Position numbers and translations under genes: made by a program | Notes under the pieces: model-generated | Told to the model about the DNA's origin: nothing | What the model saw: the letters and a program-made list of their open reading frames with translations, nothing else | Database searches by the model: none | DNA from: CAZHTF01 sp964535305 | GTDB lineage: Bacteria > Planctomycetota > Phycisphaerae > UBA1845 > Fen-1342 | Length of the DNA stretch: 64,000 bases | Reading direction: 5' to 3' | Assembly: GCA_964535305.1 (NCBI GenBank) | Contig: CAZHTF010000002.1 | Span: 62,001 to 126,000 of the forward strand | Part shown: piece after piece, positions 8,637 through 18,110 of the stretch | How positions within the stretch are numbered: the first letter of the stretch is position 1 | Layout of the letters: each line of letters opens with the position of its first letter

Positions 8637-10286
8637 GTGAAGAAGATGATGACCCCACTGTCGCGGTTCTTACTCGCAGCGGCGGCGTGTCTGGGCAGCA
8701 CGCTGGGCGCATCGGCCGCTGATACGAACTATCACGGTCCGTTGTGCTTTCCGAGCTGGCCAAATTTCCAGAACGACTGCGGATCGATCGCCATCCCCGA
8801 CCTGGGCAGCGCCAGCGTCTCGATCAACGTCCCGTTCGACCCGGCGGGAAACATCATCGCGCGGGTTGACGCACGCGTCTGGGTGCAACACACCTATCAA
8901 GGCGACCTGTCGTTCACGCTGACCGGCCCAGACGGCAACAGCGTGCTCCTGCAAGCCCGCGCTGGCGGCGGCGGATTCTCAGAGGATGACTTCGGCCGCT
9001 GGTACATCATCACGCCCCCGCCAACGCCCCAATTTCAGCCGGTCTATTACAGCGACCTGTCACTGAACGGACAGTACGACGCGCCGAACGTCGCGCCGCC
9101 CGGCTATCTGCACGCCCACGATCCCAACGCGATCCCGTTCATTCTGGGCACGTACTGGCAACCCTCGACACCGCTGTCGTCCTTCGTGGGTGGCAGCAAA
9201 GTCGGAACCTGGACGCTGACGGTCACCGACCACGCCGCCCAGGATGTCGGCGCGATCCGCTACTTTGGCCTGGTGATCAACAGTGTGCCGATCGCCGAGC
9301 CGCTCGCCGTAATCTCGGCCCCGCCGGCGTTCGACTGTATCTGTGCCGGCGCGACCATCAGCGGCACCGCCGACGACCCGATCGGGCAATTCGTTCGCTA
9401 CGACCTGGAGTATTCGGCCAGCCCGAACGGTCCTTGGACGCTGATCAACAGCAGCACTACGCCGGTCAACAACGGTCCGCTGGGCGCCTGGCCGCCGCTC
9501 GTCCCGGACGGTCTGTATTTCCTGCGGCTAACGACAATCAACGGCCTGAATTTAAGCCAGCAGTTCACCAGCGTGGTCCGCGCGTCCAGCGGCTTTGATA
9601 CGGTCGCGGTTGTCTCGCCGGCGAACAACGGAATCGTCGGCGGCACGGTCTGCCTGAGCGGCACGGTCGACGACGAAGGCTGCTTCGACAGCTACACAGT
9701 GGATTACCGGCCGGCCGGCGCGCTGAACTGGACGCTGCTGACGACCAGCAACACGCCGGTGATCAACAGCACGCTCGCTAGCATCAACAGCAGCACGCTG
9801 GCGGATGGCGACTATGACTTCCGCGTAACCGGCGCGACGCGCTGCGGGCAGTTGCGCTCGCAAACGCTGCGCGTCACCGTCGACAACTCCGCGCCGATCG
9901 CCACCATCACTTCACCCACCAATTGCAGCACGCGCGGCGGCGTGGTCGCCATTAGCGGCACCGCCACTGACGCGCACCTGTCCGGCTGGCTGCTGCAGTA
10001 CACCGGCGGGGCCAGCAACGGCTGGGTGACGATCGCCAGCGGCAACGCGCCGGTGATCAACGGCGTGCTGGCCAACTGGAACACGACCGGCCTGCAGCGC
10101 TGCGCCTACACGTTGCGGCTGGTCGTCAGCGACCGGGCCGGCCTGGACTGTTCGGGCTATACGAACGCAAGCGAGTTTGAGGTGTCGCTGAACATCGGTT
10201 GCACTGGCGACATCACGCAGGATGGCGCCGTGAACGAAGCGGACCTGGGAGCGCTGCTGGGCAACTGGCAGGTGCTCTGCCCGTAG
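8637..10286 (+). CDS. Secreted P-domain/Ig-like protein with half dockerin
   Basis: A 549-residue exported protein. GTG at 8637 is preceded by AGGAG with a 6-nt gap. A signal peptide (LSRFLLAAAACLGSTLGASA) is followed by a proprotein-convertase P-domain-like region (about 35-200; YQGDLSFTLTGPDG and GTWTLTVTDHA). Three Ig-like modules of about 95 residues follow, with recurring NSSTTPVNNGPL and SGTxDD phrases. The end is a single dockerin-type loop, GDITQDGAVNEADLGALLGNW, finishing in Cys-Pro. No protease domain is present. It stands alone between the glycosyltransferase operon (divergent) and nusG (convergent). The function is probably structural or adhesive. Confidence 0.78.
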   Translation: MKKMMTPLSRFLLAAAACLGSTLGASAADTNYHGPLCFPSWPNFQNDCGSIAIPDLGSASVSINVPFDPAGNIIARVDARVWVQHTYQGDLSFTLTGPDGNSVLLQARAGGGGFSEDDFGRWYIITPPPTPQFQPVYYSDLSLNGQYDAPNVAPPGYLHAHDPNAIPFILGTYWQPSTPLSSFVGGSKVGTWTLTVTDHAAQDVGAIRYFGLVINSVPIAEPLAVISAPPAFDCICAGATISGTADDPIGQFVRYDLEYSASPNGPWTLINSSTTPVNNGPLGAWPPLVPDGLYFLRLTTINGLNLSQQFTSVVRASSGFDTVAVVSPANNGIVGGTVCLSGTVDDEGCFDSYTVDYRPAGALNWTLLTTSNTPVINSTLASINSSTLADGDYDFRVTGATRCGQLRSQTLRVTVDNSAPIATITSPTNCSTRGGVVAISGTATDAHLSGWLLQYTGGASNGWVTIASGNAPVINGVLANWNTTGLQRCAYTLRLVVSDRAGLDCSGYTNASEFEVSLNIGCTGDITQDGAVNEADLGALLGNWQVLCP

Positions 10287-10309
10287 CCAGGTCTGCGGGG
10301 CGGCCAGAT

Positions 10310-10325
10310 GCCGCTCGCGAGCGGC
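10310..10325. repeat. 16-bp perfect palindrome
   Basis: GCCGCTCG followed directly by its reverse complement CGAGCGGC, in the convergent gap between the P-domain gene and nusG. It lies just before the terminator-like hairpin and may be part of the same end-of-transcript structure. Confidence 0.5.
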
Positions 10326-10343
10326 CGAAAGCGAAAGCGCGCG

Positions 10344-10374
10344 GGGTCGAGGCGAACGGGAATCGCCTCGGCCC
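10344..10374. terminator. Bidirectional terminator-like hairpin
   Basis: A 12-bp stem (one G-T pair) built around CGAGGCGA and TCGCCTCG with a 7-nt loop. It is followed on the + strand by a TTTT about 8 nt later. It lies between two convergent genes, the P-domain gene and nusG, so it can end both transcripts. The T-run is short, so termination is inferred, not shown. Confidence 0.55.
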
Positions 10375-10427
10375 TGCGTCGTTTTGGTGCAAGCGGATGC
10401 GCGATAAGATCGATTCGCAGCGCGGCG

Positions 10428-11021
10428 TTAGATCAGCTCGACCTGCCAATACTCGATTTCGATCGGCGTGGCGCGGCCGAAGATCGTGACGATGACGCGG
10501 ACCATGCCCTTCTGCGTGTTGACTTCGTCCACCACGCCTTCGAAATTCTCGAACGGGCCTTCGCGTACCTTGACCTTGTCGCCCTTCTTGAAATTCACGT
10601 TTGCAAGCGTGGGGGCTTCTTCCGGCTTGACGGCGGCGGCCAGCATTTTCTCCACGTCGACCGGCTTCATGGGCGAGGGCTTGCCGCCCGAGCCGATGAA
10701 ATCCCCGACGCCGCTGGTTTCCTTGATGACGAACCAGACGTTTTCTGGAACGCTGCCGTCGCGTTCGGTGGCCATCTCGACGAAGACATAGCCGGGATAG
10801 AGCTTGCGCATGTAAACCCGCGCGGCCCCCGCGCGGACGCGTTTTTCGCGCTGCGTGGGCACGAGGATGCGGCCGACGCGCTCCTCGAGATTCTCGATCT
10901 TGATCTTGCGCTCGAGCGCGTCGCGGACCTGGTCTTCGCGGTTGGAAGCGACCCGCAGCACGTACCAGTGCATCCCGGGGCGGGTTGAGAGATCGCCGGT
11001 GCTGGAATCGGTCGCGGTCAT
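10428..11021 (-). CDS. nusG: Transcription termination/antitermination factor NusG
   Basis: A 197-residue NusG with an NGN domain (WYVLRVASNREDQVRDAL, then LYPGYVFVEM, residues about 17-120) and a C-terminal KOW domain (KKGDKVKVREGPFENFEGVVDEV). It binds RNA polymerase and couples it to Rho or the ribosome. The ATG follows the secE stop with no gap, the standard secE-nusG arrangement. The 16-residue Ser/Thr-rich N-terminal tail is longer than in enterobacteria. Unusually, the ribosomal protein genes rplK and rplA do not follow; the next gene is convergent. Confidence 0.96.
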   Translation of the reverse strand: MTATDSSTGDLSTRPGMHWYVLRVASNREDQVRDALERKIKIENLEERVGRILVPTQREKRVRAGAARVYMRKLYPGYVFVEMATERDGSVPENVWFVIKETSGVGDFIGSGGKPSPMKPVDVEKMLAAAVKPEEAPTLANVNFKKGDKVKVREGPFENFEGVVDEVNTQKGMVRVIVTIFGRATPIEIEYWQVELI

Positions 11022-11612
11022 TCAGCTGGCTCCATCACCGCCGCCGAACATGTATCCGAGCACGCTGCCGACCCGCAGGACGCCGATGCCATCGAAGAAG
11101 AGCATGAACGCGAGGTCAACCAGGAAGAGGATCGTGCCCAGCAGCAGGACGGTGATGATGACCACGCGCGTCGCGCCGAAGACTTCGCGGCGTGTGGACC
11201 AGCTCACCTTCTTCATCTCGTGTTCGGTCGCGATCAGGAATTCGACGAAGCCGCGGTGCTGGCCGACGTAATGGAAGATCAAGTAGCTGAGCCCCGCCAG
11301 CACGGCGACCGGGATCAGCATCCGCAGCCAGAGGCTGTCGGCGATGAAGGCGAAGCGGCGCAACTGGTCATGCAGGAAGCTGGCGGCCGCCAGCGCGATC
11401 AGCGCCGCGCCGACCGCAGTGCACCAGCGCACGGTGGCGCCTTGGCCGGGCAGGTAGAGCTGGAAGGGCTGGCCAGCCGGTTTGCGTGCGAGCGCGCGGC
11501 CGCCGGAGGGGCCGGGCAAAGCGCCCGCGGCGCCGTCGGTGTGCGTGGCTTCGGTGTCGTCGTCCTTTTCGGAGCTCAACACCGCGCCTCCTTTTTGATC
11601 GCGTTTCGACAT
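11022..11612 (-). CDS. secE: Preprotein translocase subunit SecE, N-terminally extended
   Basis: A 196-residue SecE. The C-terminal core (about 122-180) has the family pattern: an amphipathic helix, EMKKVSWSTRREV, then a single membrane helix (VVIITVLLLGTILFLVDLAF). Ahead of it are about 60 hydrophilic residues and two extra membrane helices (about 64-80 and 97-116), making three in all, as in the longer SecE of E. coli. SecE stabilises SecY in the translocon. It sits between trnW and nusG, the conserved position. Confidence 0.93.
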   Translation of the reverse strand: MSKRDQKGGAVLSSEKDDDTEATHTDGAAGALPGPSGGRALARKPAGQPFQLYLPGQGATVRWCTAVGAALIALAAASFLHDQLRRFAFIADSLWLRMLIPVAVLAGLSYLIFHYVGQHRGFVEFLIATEHEMKKVSWSTRREVFGATRVVIITVLLLGTILFLVDLAFMLFFDGIGVLRVGSVLGYMFGGGDGAS

Positions 11613-11664
11613 TGCGGCTCCAGCTCGCGGGATCGGACGCCGCTCGTCCCGCCCGGTGGATCAA

Positions 11665-11737
11665 CAGGAGCGGAGGGAGTCGAACCCCCAACCTGCTGAT
11701 TTGGAATCAGCTGCTCTGCCAATTGAGCTACGCTCCT
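11665..11737 (-). tRNA. trnW: tRNA-Trp (anticodon CCA)
   Basis: The minus strand folds into a complete cloverleaf. The acceptor AGGAGCG pairs with CGCTCCT and the discriminator is G. The anticodon stem is GCTGA/TCAGC with loop TTCCAAA (CCA), and the T-arm is GGGGG-TTCGACT-CCCTC with one wobble pair. The 3' CCA is not encoded. It lies between rpmG and secE, its conserved place in many bacteria. Confidence 0.95.
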
Positions 11738-11759
11738 TCGCGTGCCGGTCAGGCGGCGG

Positions 11760-11927
11760 CTACTTGCGCTTGATCTTGTGGAGCGTGCGCTTGCGCAACC
11801 GCGGGCTGTATTTCATCAACTGGATCTTGGGTACGCCGCCGACGACGTTGATCGTCGTGCGGTAGTTGAGATCGCCGGTCTCGCCGCATTGCAGCCAGAC
11901 CCACTCGCGTTTCTGCGCCTTGGCCAT
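11760..11927 (-). CDS. rpmG: 50S ribosomal protein L33
   Basis: A 55-residue basic protein encoded from ATG at 11927 to TAG at 11760. The sequence begins MAKAQKREWVWLQC, continues NYRTTINVVGG and ends with a KYSPRLRKRTLHKIKRK tail, matching L33 in length and pattern. Only one of the usual zinc-binding Cys residues remains (CGETG near residue 14), so it is the zinc-free or degenerate form. It sits between tuf and trnW, as in the common tuf-rpmG-trnW-secE-nusG order. Confidence 0.92.
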   Translation of the reverse strand: MAKAQKREWVWLQCGETGDLNYRTTINVVGGVPKIQLMKYSPRLRKRTLHKIKRK

Positions 11928-11970
11928 GAGCCACCAATCCGATCCGCGACGCTCCGGCCGACCCGCCGCG

Positions 11971-11988
11971 CGAACGCATCCGCGTTCG
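11971..11988 (-). other. Hairpin between tuf and rpmG
   Basis: CGAACGC and GCGTTCG form a perfect 7-bp stem with a 4-nt ATCC loop in the 90-bp gap after the tuf stop. There is no T-run, so it could be an attenuator or a processing site that lowers rpmG-secE-nusG expression relative to tuf. Confidence 0.4.
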
Positions 11989-12017
11989 GCGTGAATCAGC
12001 GCGCCGCCGCGCGGCTG

Positions 12018-13250
<1,233 letters not shown>

Positions 13251-13380
13251 TCGATGCTCTCCGATGCCCACCGGCGGTTGTCGCGCCGGGAGTGACCCGA
13301 GCGGTCACGTTCCACTCGCAAGCCCGATGTTCGCCCGATTCATTCCGTTCCGTACTGCACCCAGACCGCGACGCCCACAA

Positions 13381-13452
<72 letters not shown>

Positions 13453-13532
13453 GACGCGCGGCGCAACTCCCAGACGCGAAGACTGCGCTCTTGAAGCGCA
13501 ACGCGTTCGGCCGGCGCGAAGCCGGATTGAGC

Positions 13533-13560
13533 ATTGTATAAGCGGCCGATTCCTTGTCAA
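13533..13560 (-). promoter_or_regulatory. Sigma70-type promoter of the trnT-tuf operon
   Basis: On the minus strand a perfect -35 TTGACA (13555-13560) is followed after 16 bp by TACAAT (13533-13538). The expected start is near 13526, about 75 nt before trnT. The leader holds a small stem, TGCGCT/AGCGCA (13484-13500). This is the best promoter match in the window and fits a highly expressed operon. Confidence 0.75.
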
Positions 13561-13697
13561 AAGCAAAAATCAGCACGCCAGCTCCGCCGATGCGCCGCGG
13601 AGACATTCGCGCAACCAGCAGCACGCCCGCTGGTTATACTAGGAAAAGCAAGGAACGCGGCGTTCGCAGCGGCCCGCCGCGCCAATCGGGAGGCACC

Positions 13698-14195
13698 GTG
13701 TCGCTGGCTGACCTGCCGCATCGATTCCGCGATTCAACCAGCGACTGGCGTAGCCGGCTTCGCACCTGGCGCAGCGACGTGCAAGCCGACCCCAGCCTGC
13801 TCTGGCGAACACCCGCAATCCGAATCACGCTCTGGATCCTCTTCGGCGGGCTGCTCTACTGGTCCGTCGCAAGCGGCGTGTCGACGATCTCCGGCGGCTT
13901 TGACGGTGACGCACAGCGCGAACGAACCGCCACGCTTTTCGTCGCCTGCACCGAGCCCGCCTGCCTGCATGCCGCCACCGTCACGCGGCCGATCTCATTC
14001 CGCGAGTGGCCGCTGACCTGCCAACGTTGTGGGAAAGCCAGCGTGCAGCGCGGCAAGCCCTGCGGCGATTGCCGCCGCTGGTTCGCGCCGGCAGACGCAG
14101 CGTGTCCGCATTGCGCCGCAGCCGCGAAGTTGCGGAAGCCCATCGAAAAGCCGCGCCGCTCGACCGATCCGGACGACGCCGAGGATGATTGGTAG
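13698..14195 (+). CDS. Single-pass membrane protein with zinc-ribbon cysteines, 165 aa
   Basis: GTG at 13698 is preceded by GGGAGG 4 nt away; the frame is open further upstream but that part looks non-coding. The first 40 residues are basic and Trp-rich, followed by one membrane helix (TLWILFGGLLYWSVASGV). The rest holds eight cysteines in pairs: CTEPAC, CQRC, CGDC and CPHC. These could form one or two zinc ribbons. The C-terminus is charged. I do not recognise the family. It is divergent from the tuf operon and convergent with apbE. Confidence 0.62.
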   Translation: MSLADLPHRFRDSTSDWRSRLRTWRSDVQADPSLLWRTPAIRITLWILFGGLLYWSVASGVSTISGGFDGDAQRERTATLFVACTEPACLHAATVTRPISFREWPLTCQRCGKASVQRGKPCGDCRRWFAPADAACPHCAAAAKLRKPIEKPRRSTDPDDAEDDW

Positions 14196-14304
14196 ATCGC
14201 GTGTCGCGCGGTGCAGCAAGCGGCGCCGCCGCGTGACAGCCGCGTGACACGCTCGTCGCGGCCCTCTCGAAATCACGAATCATCCGCTGCTGCGTCGAGC
14301 AGGC

Positions 14305-15279
14305 TCACGCGGCGGGCGGCTCGAAAACCCGCAGTAGAATCTCCGTCGAATCCGCAGCCAATCGCGCCTGCCAGAGCGTCACGCGCTGCTGCGCTGCAAG
14401 ATCCGTCAGCTCGGATTCGTCGAGCACCATCGCAGCGGTGGATAGTGCGTCTGCACAGGCGGCGCTCGGCGCAAGTGCCCACGCCCCGACGAATTCCACC
14501 GCCGCGACGCCGCTGCGCGGATCGATGATGTGCGGGCCATGCAGCGCTCGGCCCGAGCCGCCCAGCGCGGCATCGCGCAGCACGACATGCCCCAGAACCG
14601 CGGCCGGATCCAGCGGGTTTCGCAGCGCGACGCGCCAGCCGGCAGCGGCGCCGCTCGGCGCGCCGAGCGCGCGCACTGTACTGTCGCCGGAGCTGAGCAG
14701 CGCCGCGCGGATCGACCAATCCGTCAGCAACTGCAAGCCGCGGTCGACGGCAAAGCCCTTGCCAATCGCGCCCAGGTCGAGCTGCACGCCAGCCGCTTCG
14801 ATCGTGACGCTGCGGGCCGCCGCGTCGATCCGCACGGCGTGCATCATGCCGATCGGTGCCGTTGTCGCCGATCCGCGCTGGCCTGCATCGCGATCGCCGA
14901 CGCCATCCGCGCCGCGTTGAGTGAGGTCAACGGCCGCGCCGCGCTGCGTCAGCCCGCCGACGCTGACATCAAACGCGCCGCGCGTCACCTGGGTCAATCG
15001 CGCGGCGAGTTGCAGACACTCGAGCACATCTGGGCCGACGCGCGTCGGTTCGCCGACGCAGGCACGATTGATTCTCGAAATGTCGCTATGCGGCACATAG
15101 CGGCTCAGCTCCTGCTCGAGCCGATCGACCTCCTCAAACGCGGCCCGCGCGGCGCTTGCGGCGTACTCTGCCTGCTCGTCGGCGATCAGCAACCGCCAGG
15201 TGCACGCCATCGCGTCATGCGTGAACGCCTGCAGCCCGTGCGGCGCAGGCTCATACGCGATCGCCGGCGGGTTGCTCAC
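14305..15279 (-). CDS. apbE: FAD:protein FMN transferase (ApbE family)
   Basis: A 324-residue ApbE-like enzyme that would move FMN from FAD onto a Thr or Ser of a target flavoprotein outside the cytoplasm. Key parts are AMACTWRLLI near the N-terminus, SRYVPHSDISRIN, GAFDVSVGGLT, LDLGAIGKGFAVDR (the conserved GAIAKGYAVD-type motif), and HIIDPRSG. The usual DALSTA motif is present as ADALSTAAMVL. No clear signal peptide is seen. GTG at 15279 overlaps the upstream stop by 4 bp (GTGA). It ends an operon that also encodes a heptaheme cytochrome and a cytochrome b, hinting at a redox role. Confidence 0.9.
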   Translation of the reverse strand: MSNPPAIAYEPAPHGLQAFTHDAMACTWRLLIADEQAEYAASAARAAFEEVDRLEQELSRYVPHSDISRINRACVGEPTRVGPDVLECLQLAARLTQVTRGAFDVSVGGLTQRGAAVDLTQRGADGVGDRDAGQRGSATTAPIGMMHAVRIDAAARSVTIEAAGVQLDLGAIGKGFAVDRGLQLLTDWSIRAALLSSGDSTVRALGAPSGAAAGWRVALRNPLDPAAVLGHVVLRDAALGGSGRALHGPHIIDPRSGVAAVEFVGAWALAPSAACADALSTAAMVLDESELTDLAAQQRVTLWQARLAADSTEILLRVFEPPAA

Positions 15280-16841
15280 GGAGCCGCTTCCTGCTCGCTG
15301 AGAACGAACGCTTCGTACAAACCGCGCTCGACCCACACGCTGGCGCGCACGTCCGGCCGCAGGCTGTAGACAAACTCCAAGTAGCCCGCCTCGGGCAGGT
15401 GCGCGGCTTCCAGCGCCAGCTCAGGAAACACCACCAACAGCGGCGCTGGCCGCAGCTCGTCCGCGTGCGCCCAGTAGCCGACGCGCTCCAGCCGCCGCAG
15501 GTACCAGGGCAGCGGCCACGGGTCATGCGCCAGCACCTGCACGAGCAGCGGCGGTCCGCCAGGCGCGGTGCGCTGGTATTCGCGGGCGAGGCGCTCGACC
15601 CAGGCGCCCAGGTCGCGCACGCCGCCCAGTGCGTGTGCATAGGCGTACGGATTGCGCGGGTCCGCGGCGAAGCGTGTGTTGCTCGCGCGGGCCAGCAGCC
15701 CCAGGTGCGTGCCCGCCGCCAGCAACGCGGCCGTCGCCAGCGTGCGGATTTTCCAATCTGGCCGCTGCACGACGCGCGCCAGCGCGACGCCCGCGAGCAG
15801 GCTCAGCCCATGCAGGAATCCCAGGCTGCACCAGGGTGTCTTGTACGGAATCGCAGCGTAGCACGCGATCAGTAGCAACGTGTACAGCGCCATGAAGCGC
15901 GCCAGAAGAGCGCCCGCGTCGGCCCGCGGCGTGAATCGCCAGAGGCTGAGCGCCGCCCCGGCCAGGCCCGTGAGCAGCAGCGGTGCTTCGGTCCAGATGG
16001 GTCCGGGCGCGTCGTACGTCCAGGTCAGCAGCGCCAGGTAATAGTACCAGGGGTGCGCGTGAGCGCCGTCGCCATCGGCACGCTGCAGATAGTGGAAATA
16101 CGTCGCGATCGAATCCCACGGTCCGCGCGCGTGGCTGAAGAATGCCGAGAAGAGCGTGACGGATACGACCGCGGCCAGCGCCAGTCCGATGCACACGTCG
16201 CGCAGTGCGGCGGATCGCGTGCGCGCGGGGAACACCGCCGCCGCGCCGCCGGGCAACCAGCGCGTGATTGCGCAGGCCGCCGCCATGCTAGCGATCACGA
16301 TCAAACATGTTTCTTTGGTCGCGTGCAGACAGCCGAGCGCCAGCCCGCCCGCGGCGCACCAGGCCCAGTGCCCGTCGCGCAGCCAGCGCCACACACAGGC
16401 GATCAGCGCGAACGAGAAGAACACCAGCAGCGATTCGTGGATGTAGTAGCAGGCGTAGTAGCTGCTCGCCGGCGAGACGGAATAAAGTCCGACCGCGACC
16501 AGCGTTGCCACCCGTCCGAGCTCAAGCGTGAGCAGCAGCGTCAGGCACAGCGTACCCAGGCAGAACATCGCCGGGACGACACGCAGGGCTGCCTCGTCGA
16601 GCTGTGCGATCGAGCGCGCCGCGCTGCAGCGCGCCAGCGGCAGCGTGAAGTAATACAGCGTCGGCCCATGGTATTCGTGTGGATCGTAGACGTAGCGGCC
16701 GCTCTGCAGCAGCAGGTCGAGCTTGGCGGCGTGCACCGCCTCGTCCGTGTGCATCGGCCGCTCGCGCAGCGCCGGCAGCCGCAGCCACGCCGCGAGCAAC
16801 AGGATCCCCGAAAACAGCAGCGCGAAACTGCGGCCGCTCAT
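15276..16841 (-). CDS. Membrane glycosyltransferase, Agl23/TIGR03663-like
   Basis: A 521-residue polytopic protein with about ten hydrophobic helices. It has MHTDEAVHAAKLD in the first periplasmic loop (acidic residues as in GT-C enzymes) and YDPHEYHGPTLYYFTLP, phrases typical of the family annotated as flippase-activity-associated Agl23. A CYYIHESLLVFF segment and an ATKET segment follow. It probably handles lipid-linked sugar transfer. Both ends overlap neighbours by 4 bp, with the discoidin-like gene upstream and apbE downstream, so it is translationally coupled to both. Confidence 0.75.
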   Translation of the reverse strand: MSGRSFALLFSGILLLAAWLRLPALRERPMHTDEAVHAAKLDLLLQSGRYVYDPHEYHGPTLYYFTLPLARCSAARSIAQLDEAALRVVPAMFCLGTLCLTLLLTLELGRVATLVAVGLYSVSPASSYYACYYIHESLLVFFSFALIACVWRWLRDGHWAWCAAGGLALGCLHATKETCLIVIASMAAACAITRWLPGGAAAVFPARTRSAALRDVCIGLALAAVVSVTLFSAFFSHARGPWDSIATYFHYLQRADGDGAHAHPWYYYLALLTWTYDAPGPIWTEAPLLLTGLAGAALSLWRFTPRADAGALLARFMALYTLLLIACYAAIPYKTPWCSLGFLHGLSLLAGVALARVVQRPDWKIRTLATAALLAAGTHLGLLARASNTRFAADPRNPYAYAHALGGVRDLGAWVERLAREYQRTAPGGPPLLVQVLAHDPWPLPWYLRRLERVGYWAHADELRPAPLLVVFPELALEAAHLPEAGYLEFVYSLRPDVRASVWVERGLYEAFVLSEQEAAP

Positions 16842-17569
16842 TCCTTCTCAGGCACGCCGTAGATCTCGACCTCGACGTAATGGTTTTGGTCGTCGGCGGT
16901 GCTGCCGCGGCTGTAGAGCCGCACGTAGCGGCCGATGGCCTCTTTGGCGTCGAGCAGGCGACCTTCGTGCGACTCCCAGAATTCCTTCTCCGAGCCGACG
17001 CCCATGCGGGCGGAATTGTCGTGATCGTTGCTGTAGAGCGTGCGGACGTCCTTCTCGAACTTCGGATCGTCGCTGACCTGAATGATCACATCGTGGTAGA
17101 CTCGGGCATTCTGGTGATAGCGCCACACCAGCAGCGCGTAAATGCGGGCCCGCTGCTGCAGATCGATCTGCACCCACTGCAGACCGGGCCCGAGCTCGAC
17201 ATAGCTGCCGTCCGCCGCTTCCTTGTCTTCGTCGGTCACCAGCTTCAGGCTGCCGATGATCGGCTCCGGGTCGCTGCTGCTGACGGGTTTGCCGGCGGCG
17301 AGGTTCTTCACGCCGCGCGGCGCCAGGAAATCCGGCCGCGGGCCGCTCCGCGGTTTTTCGAGATTCGTCCCGCGCGGCGCGTCTTTGGGCGTTCCGCGAA
17401 ATGCGGGCTTGGGCAGCTTGAATTCGAGCGGAACAAGTCCGTCGCCGACGGCCGAACGCGATGCCGCGGCGTCCTGGGCCAGCGCCGGAGTGAGCAGCGC
17501 CAGCGTGGAGCTGCTGAGCAGCGCAGTCAGCATGCGCGTGACGCCGATTCGGACGCTTGCTGCGATCAT
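16838..17569 (-). CDS. Secreted discoidin-like (F5/8 type C-like) protein
   Basis: A 243-residue exported protein starting at 17569 (MIAASVRIG); an earlier GTG-type opening at 17614 overlaps the cytochrome b gene. The signal peptide ends near LALLTPALAQ. A Pro/Arg-rich linker follows, then a beta-rich domain (about 95-240) with NLAAGKPVSSSDP, LQWVQIDLQQRARIYALLVWR, HDVIIQVSDDPKF, and a closing YVRLYSRGSTADDQNHYVEVEIYG. These are hallmarks of galactose-binding-like discoidin folds. It starts 1 bp after cytochrome b stops and overlaps the glycosyltransferase by 4 bp. It may bind sugar or anchor the redox proteins. Confidence 0.7.
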   Translation of the reverse strand: MIAASVRIGVTRMLTALLSSSTLALLTPALAQDAAASRSAVGDGLVPLEFKLPKPAFRGTPKDAPRGTNLEKPRSGPRPDFLAPRGVKNLAAGKPVSSSDPEPIIGSLKLVTDEDKEAADGSYVELGPGLQWVQIDLQQRARIYALLVWRYHQNARVYHDVIIQVSDDPKFEKDVRTLYSNDHDNSARMGVGSEKEFWESHEGRLLDAKEAIGRYVRLYSRGSTADDQNHYVEVEIYGVPEKE

Positions 17570-17570
17570 G

Positions 17571-18110
17571 CTAGCTCCTCGCGCTGATACGCCGAGATGC
17601 AGCCAGGTACACATGCAATCCGCTCAGCACCAGCAGCACCAGGCCGCTGTAGCGGTGCAGCGTGATCAGCCGCACCTGTTCAGCATAGCCGAAGCTTGAA
17701 GACATCGCGGCCATCATCGAGCCGCCACTCAGCAGCGCCGCGAGCAGCGCCGTCCAGAAAACCAGCTTCTCGCTCGGCCAGAAGCCGCTGAACATGCCGA
17801 ACCGACAGCGCCCGCCCCAGATCAGCCCGGCAAGCATGGACGCGAGCAGGAACAGCGGCGCGGCTGCCACGTGCAGCAGCAGCGGCCAGCCCGCCAGCCC
17901 ATCGGCCAGCGCGCCGTTCAGACCGCTGCCGCCCAGCACGATTACGCTCAGGCCCAGCAGCCAATACACGCACCACGCCGCCGCTCCATCTCGCCGCGGA
18001 CCGGGCTGGGCTTTTCCCGCGCCAGATGTGGCCCGATGCGCGATGATGACCAGCAGCAGCAGACCGGCGGCTGCATAAATCGCGGTCTGGAACAGCTCGC
18101 GCTCGTTCAT
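17571..18110 (-). CDS. Cytochrome b-type membrane protein (b561-like), 179 aa
   Basis: ATG at 18110 overlaps the cytochrome c stop by 4 bp. Five membrane helices are visible (about 4-24, 46-66, 77-99, 114-134, 150-172). Candidate haem ligands are H25, H80, H152 and H166. H152 and H166 lie in the last helix, 14 apart (LHRYSGLVLLVLSGLHVYLA), the spacing seen when one helix ligates two b haems. It would take electrons from quinol and pass them to the partner heptaheme cytochrome, or the reverse. The N-terminal side of the frame continues far upstream antisense-like, but that part is the cytochrome c gene in another frame. Confidence 0.75.
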   Translation of the reverse strand: MNERELFQTAIYAAAGLLLLVIIAHRATSGAGKAQPGPRRDGAAAWCVYWLLGLSVIVLGGSGLNGALADGLAGWPLLLHVAAAPLFLLASMLAGLIWGGRCRFGMFSGFWPSEKLVFWTALLAALLSGGSMMAAMSSSFGYAEQVRLITLHRYSGLVLLVLSGLHVYLAASRRISARS

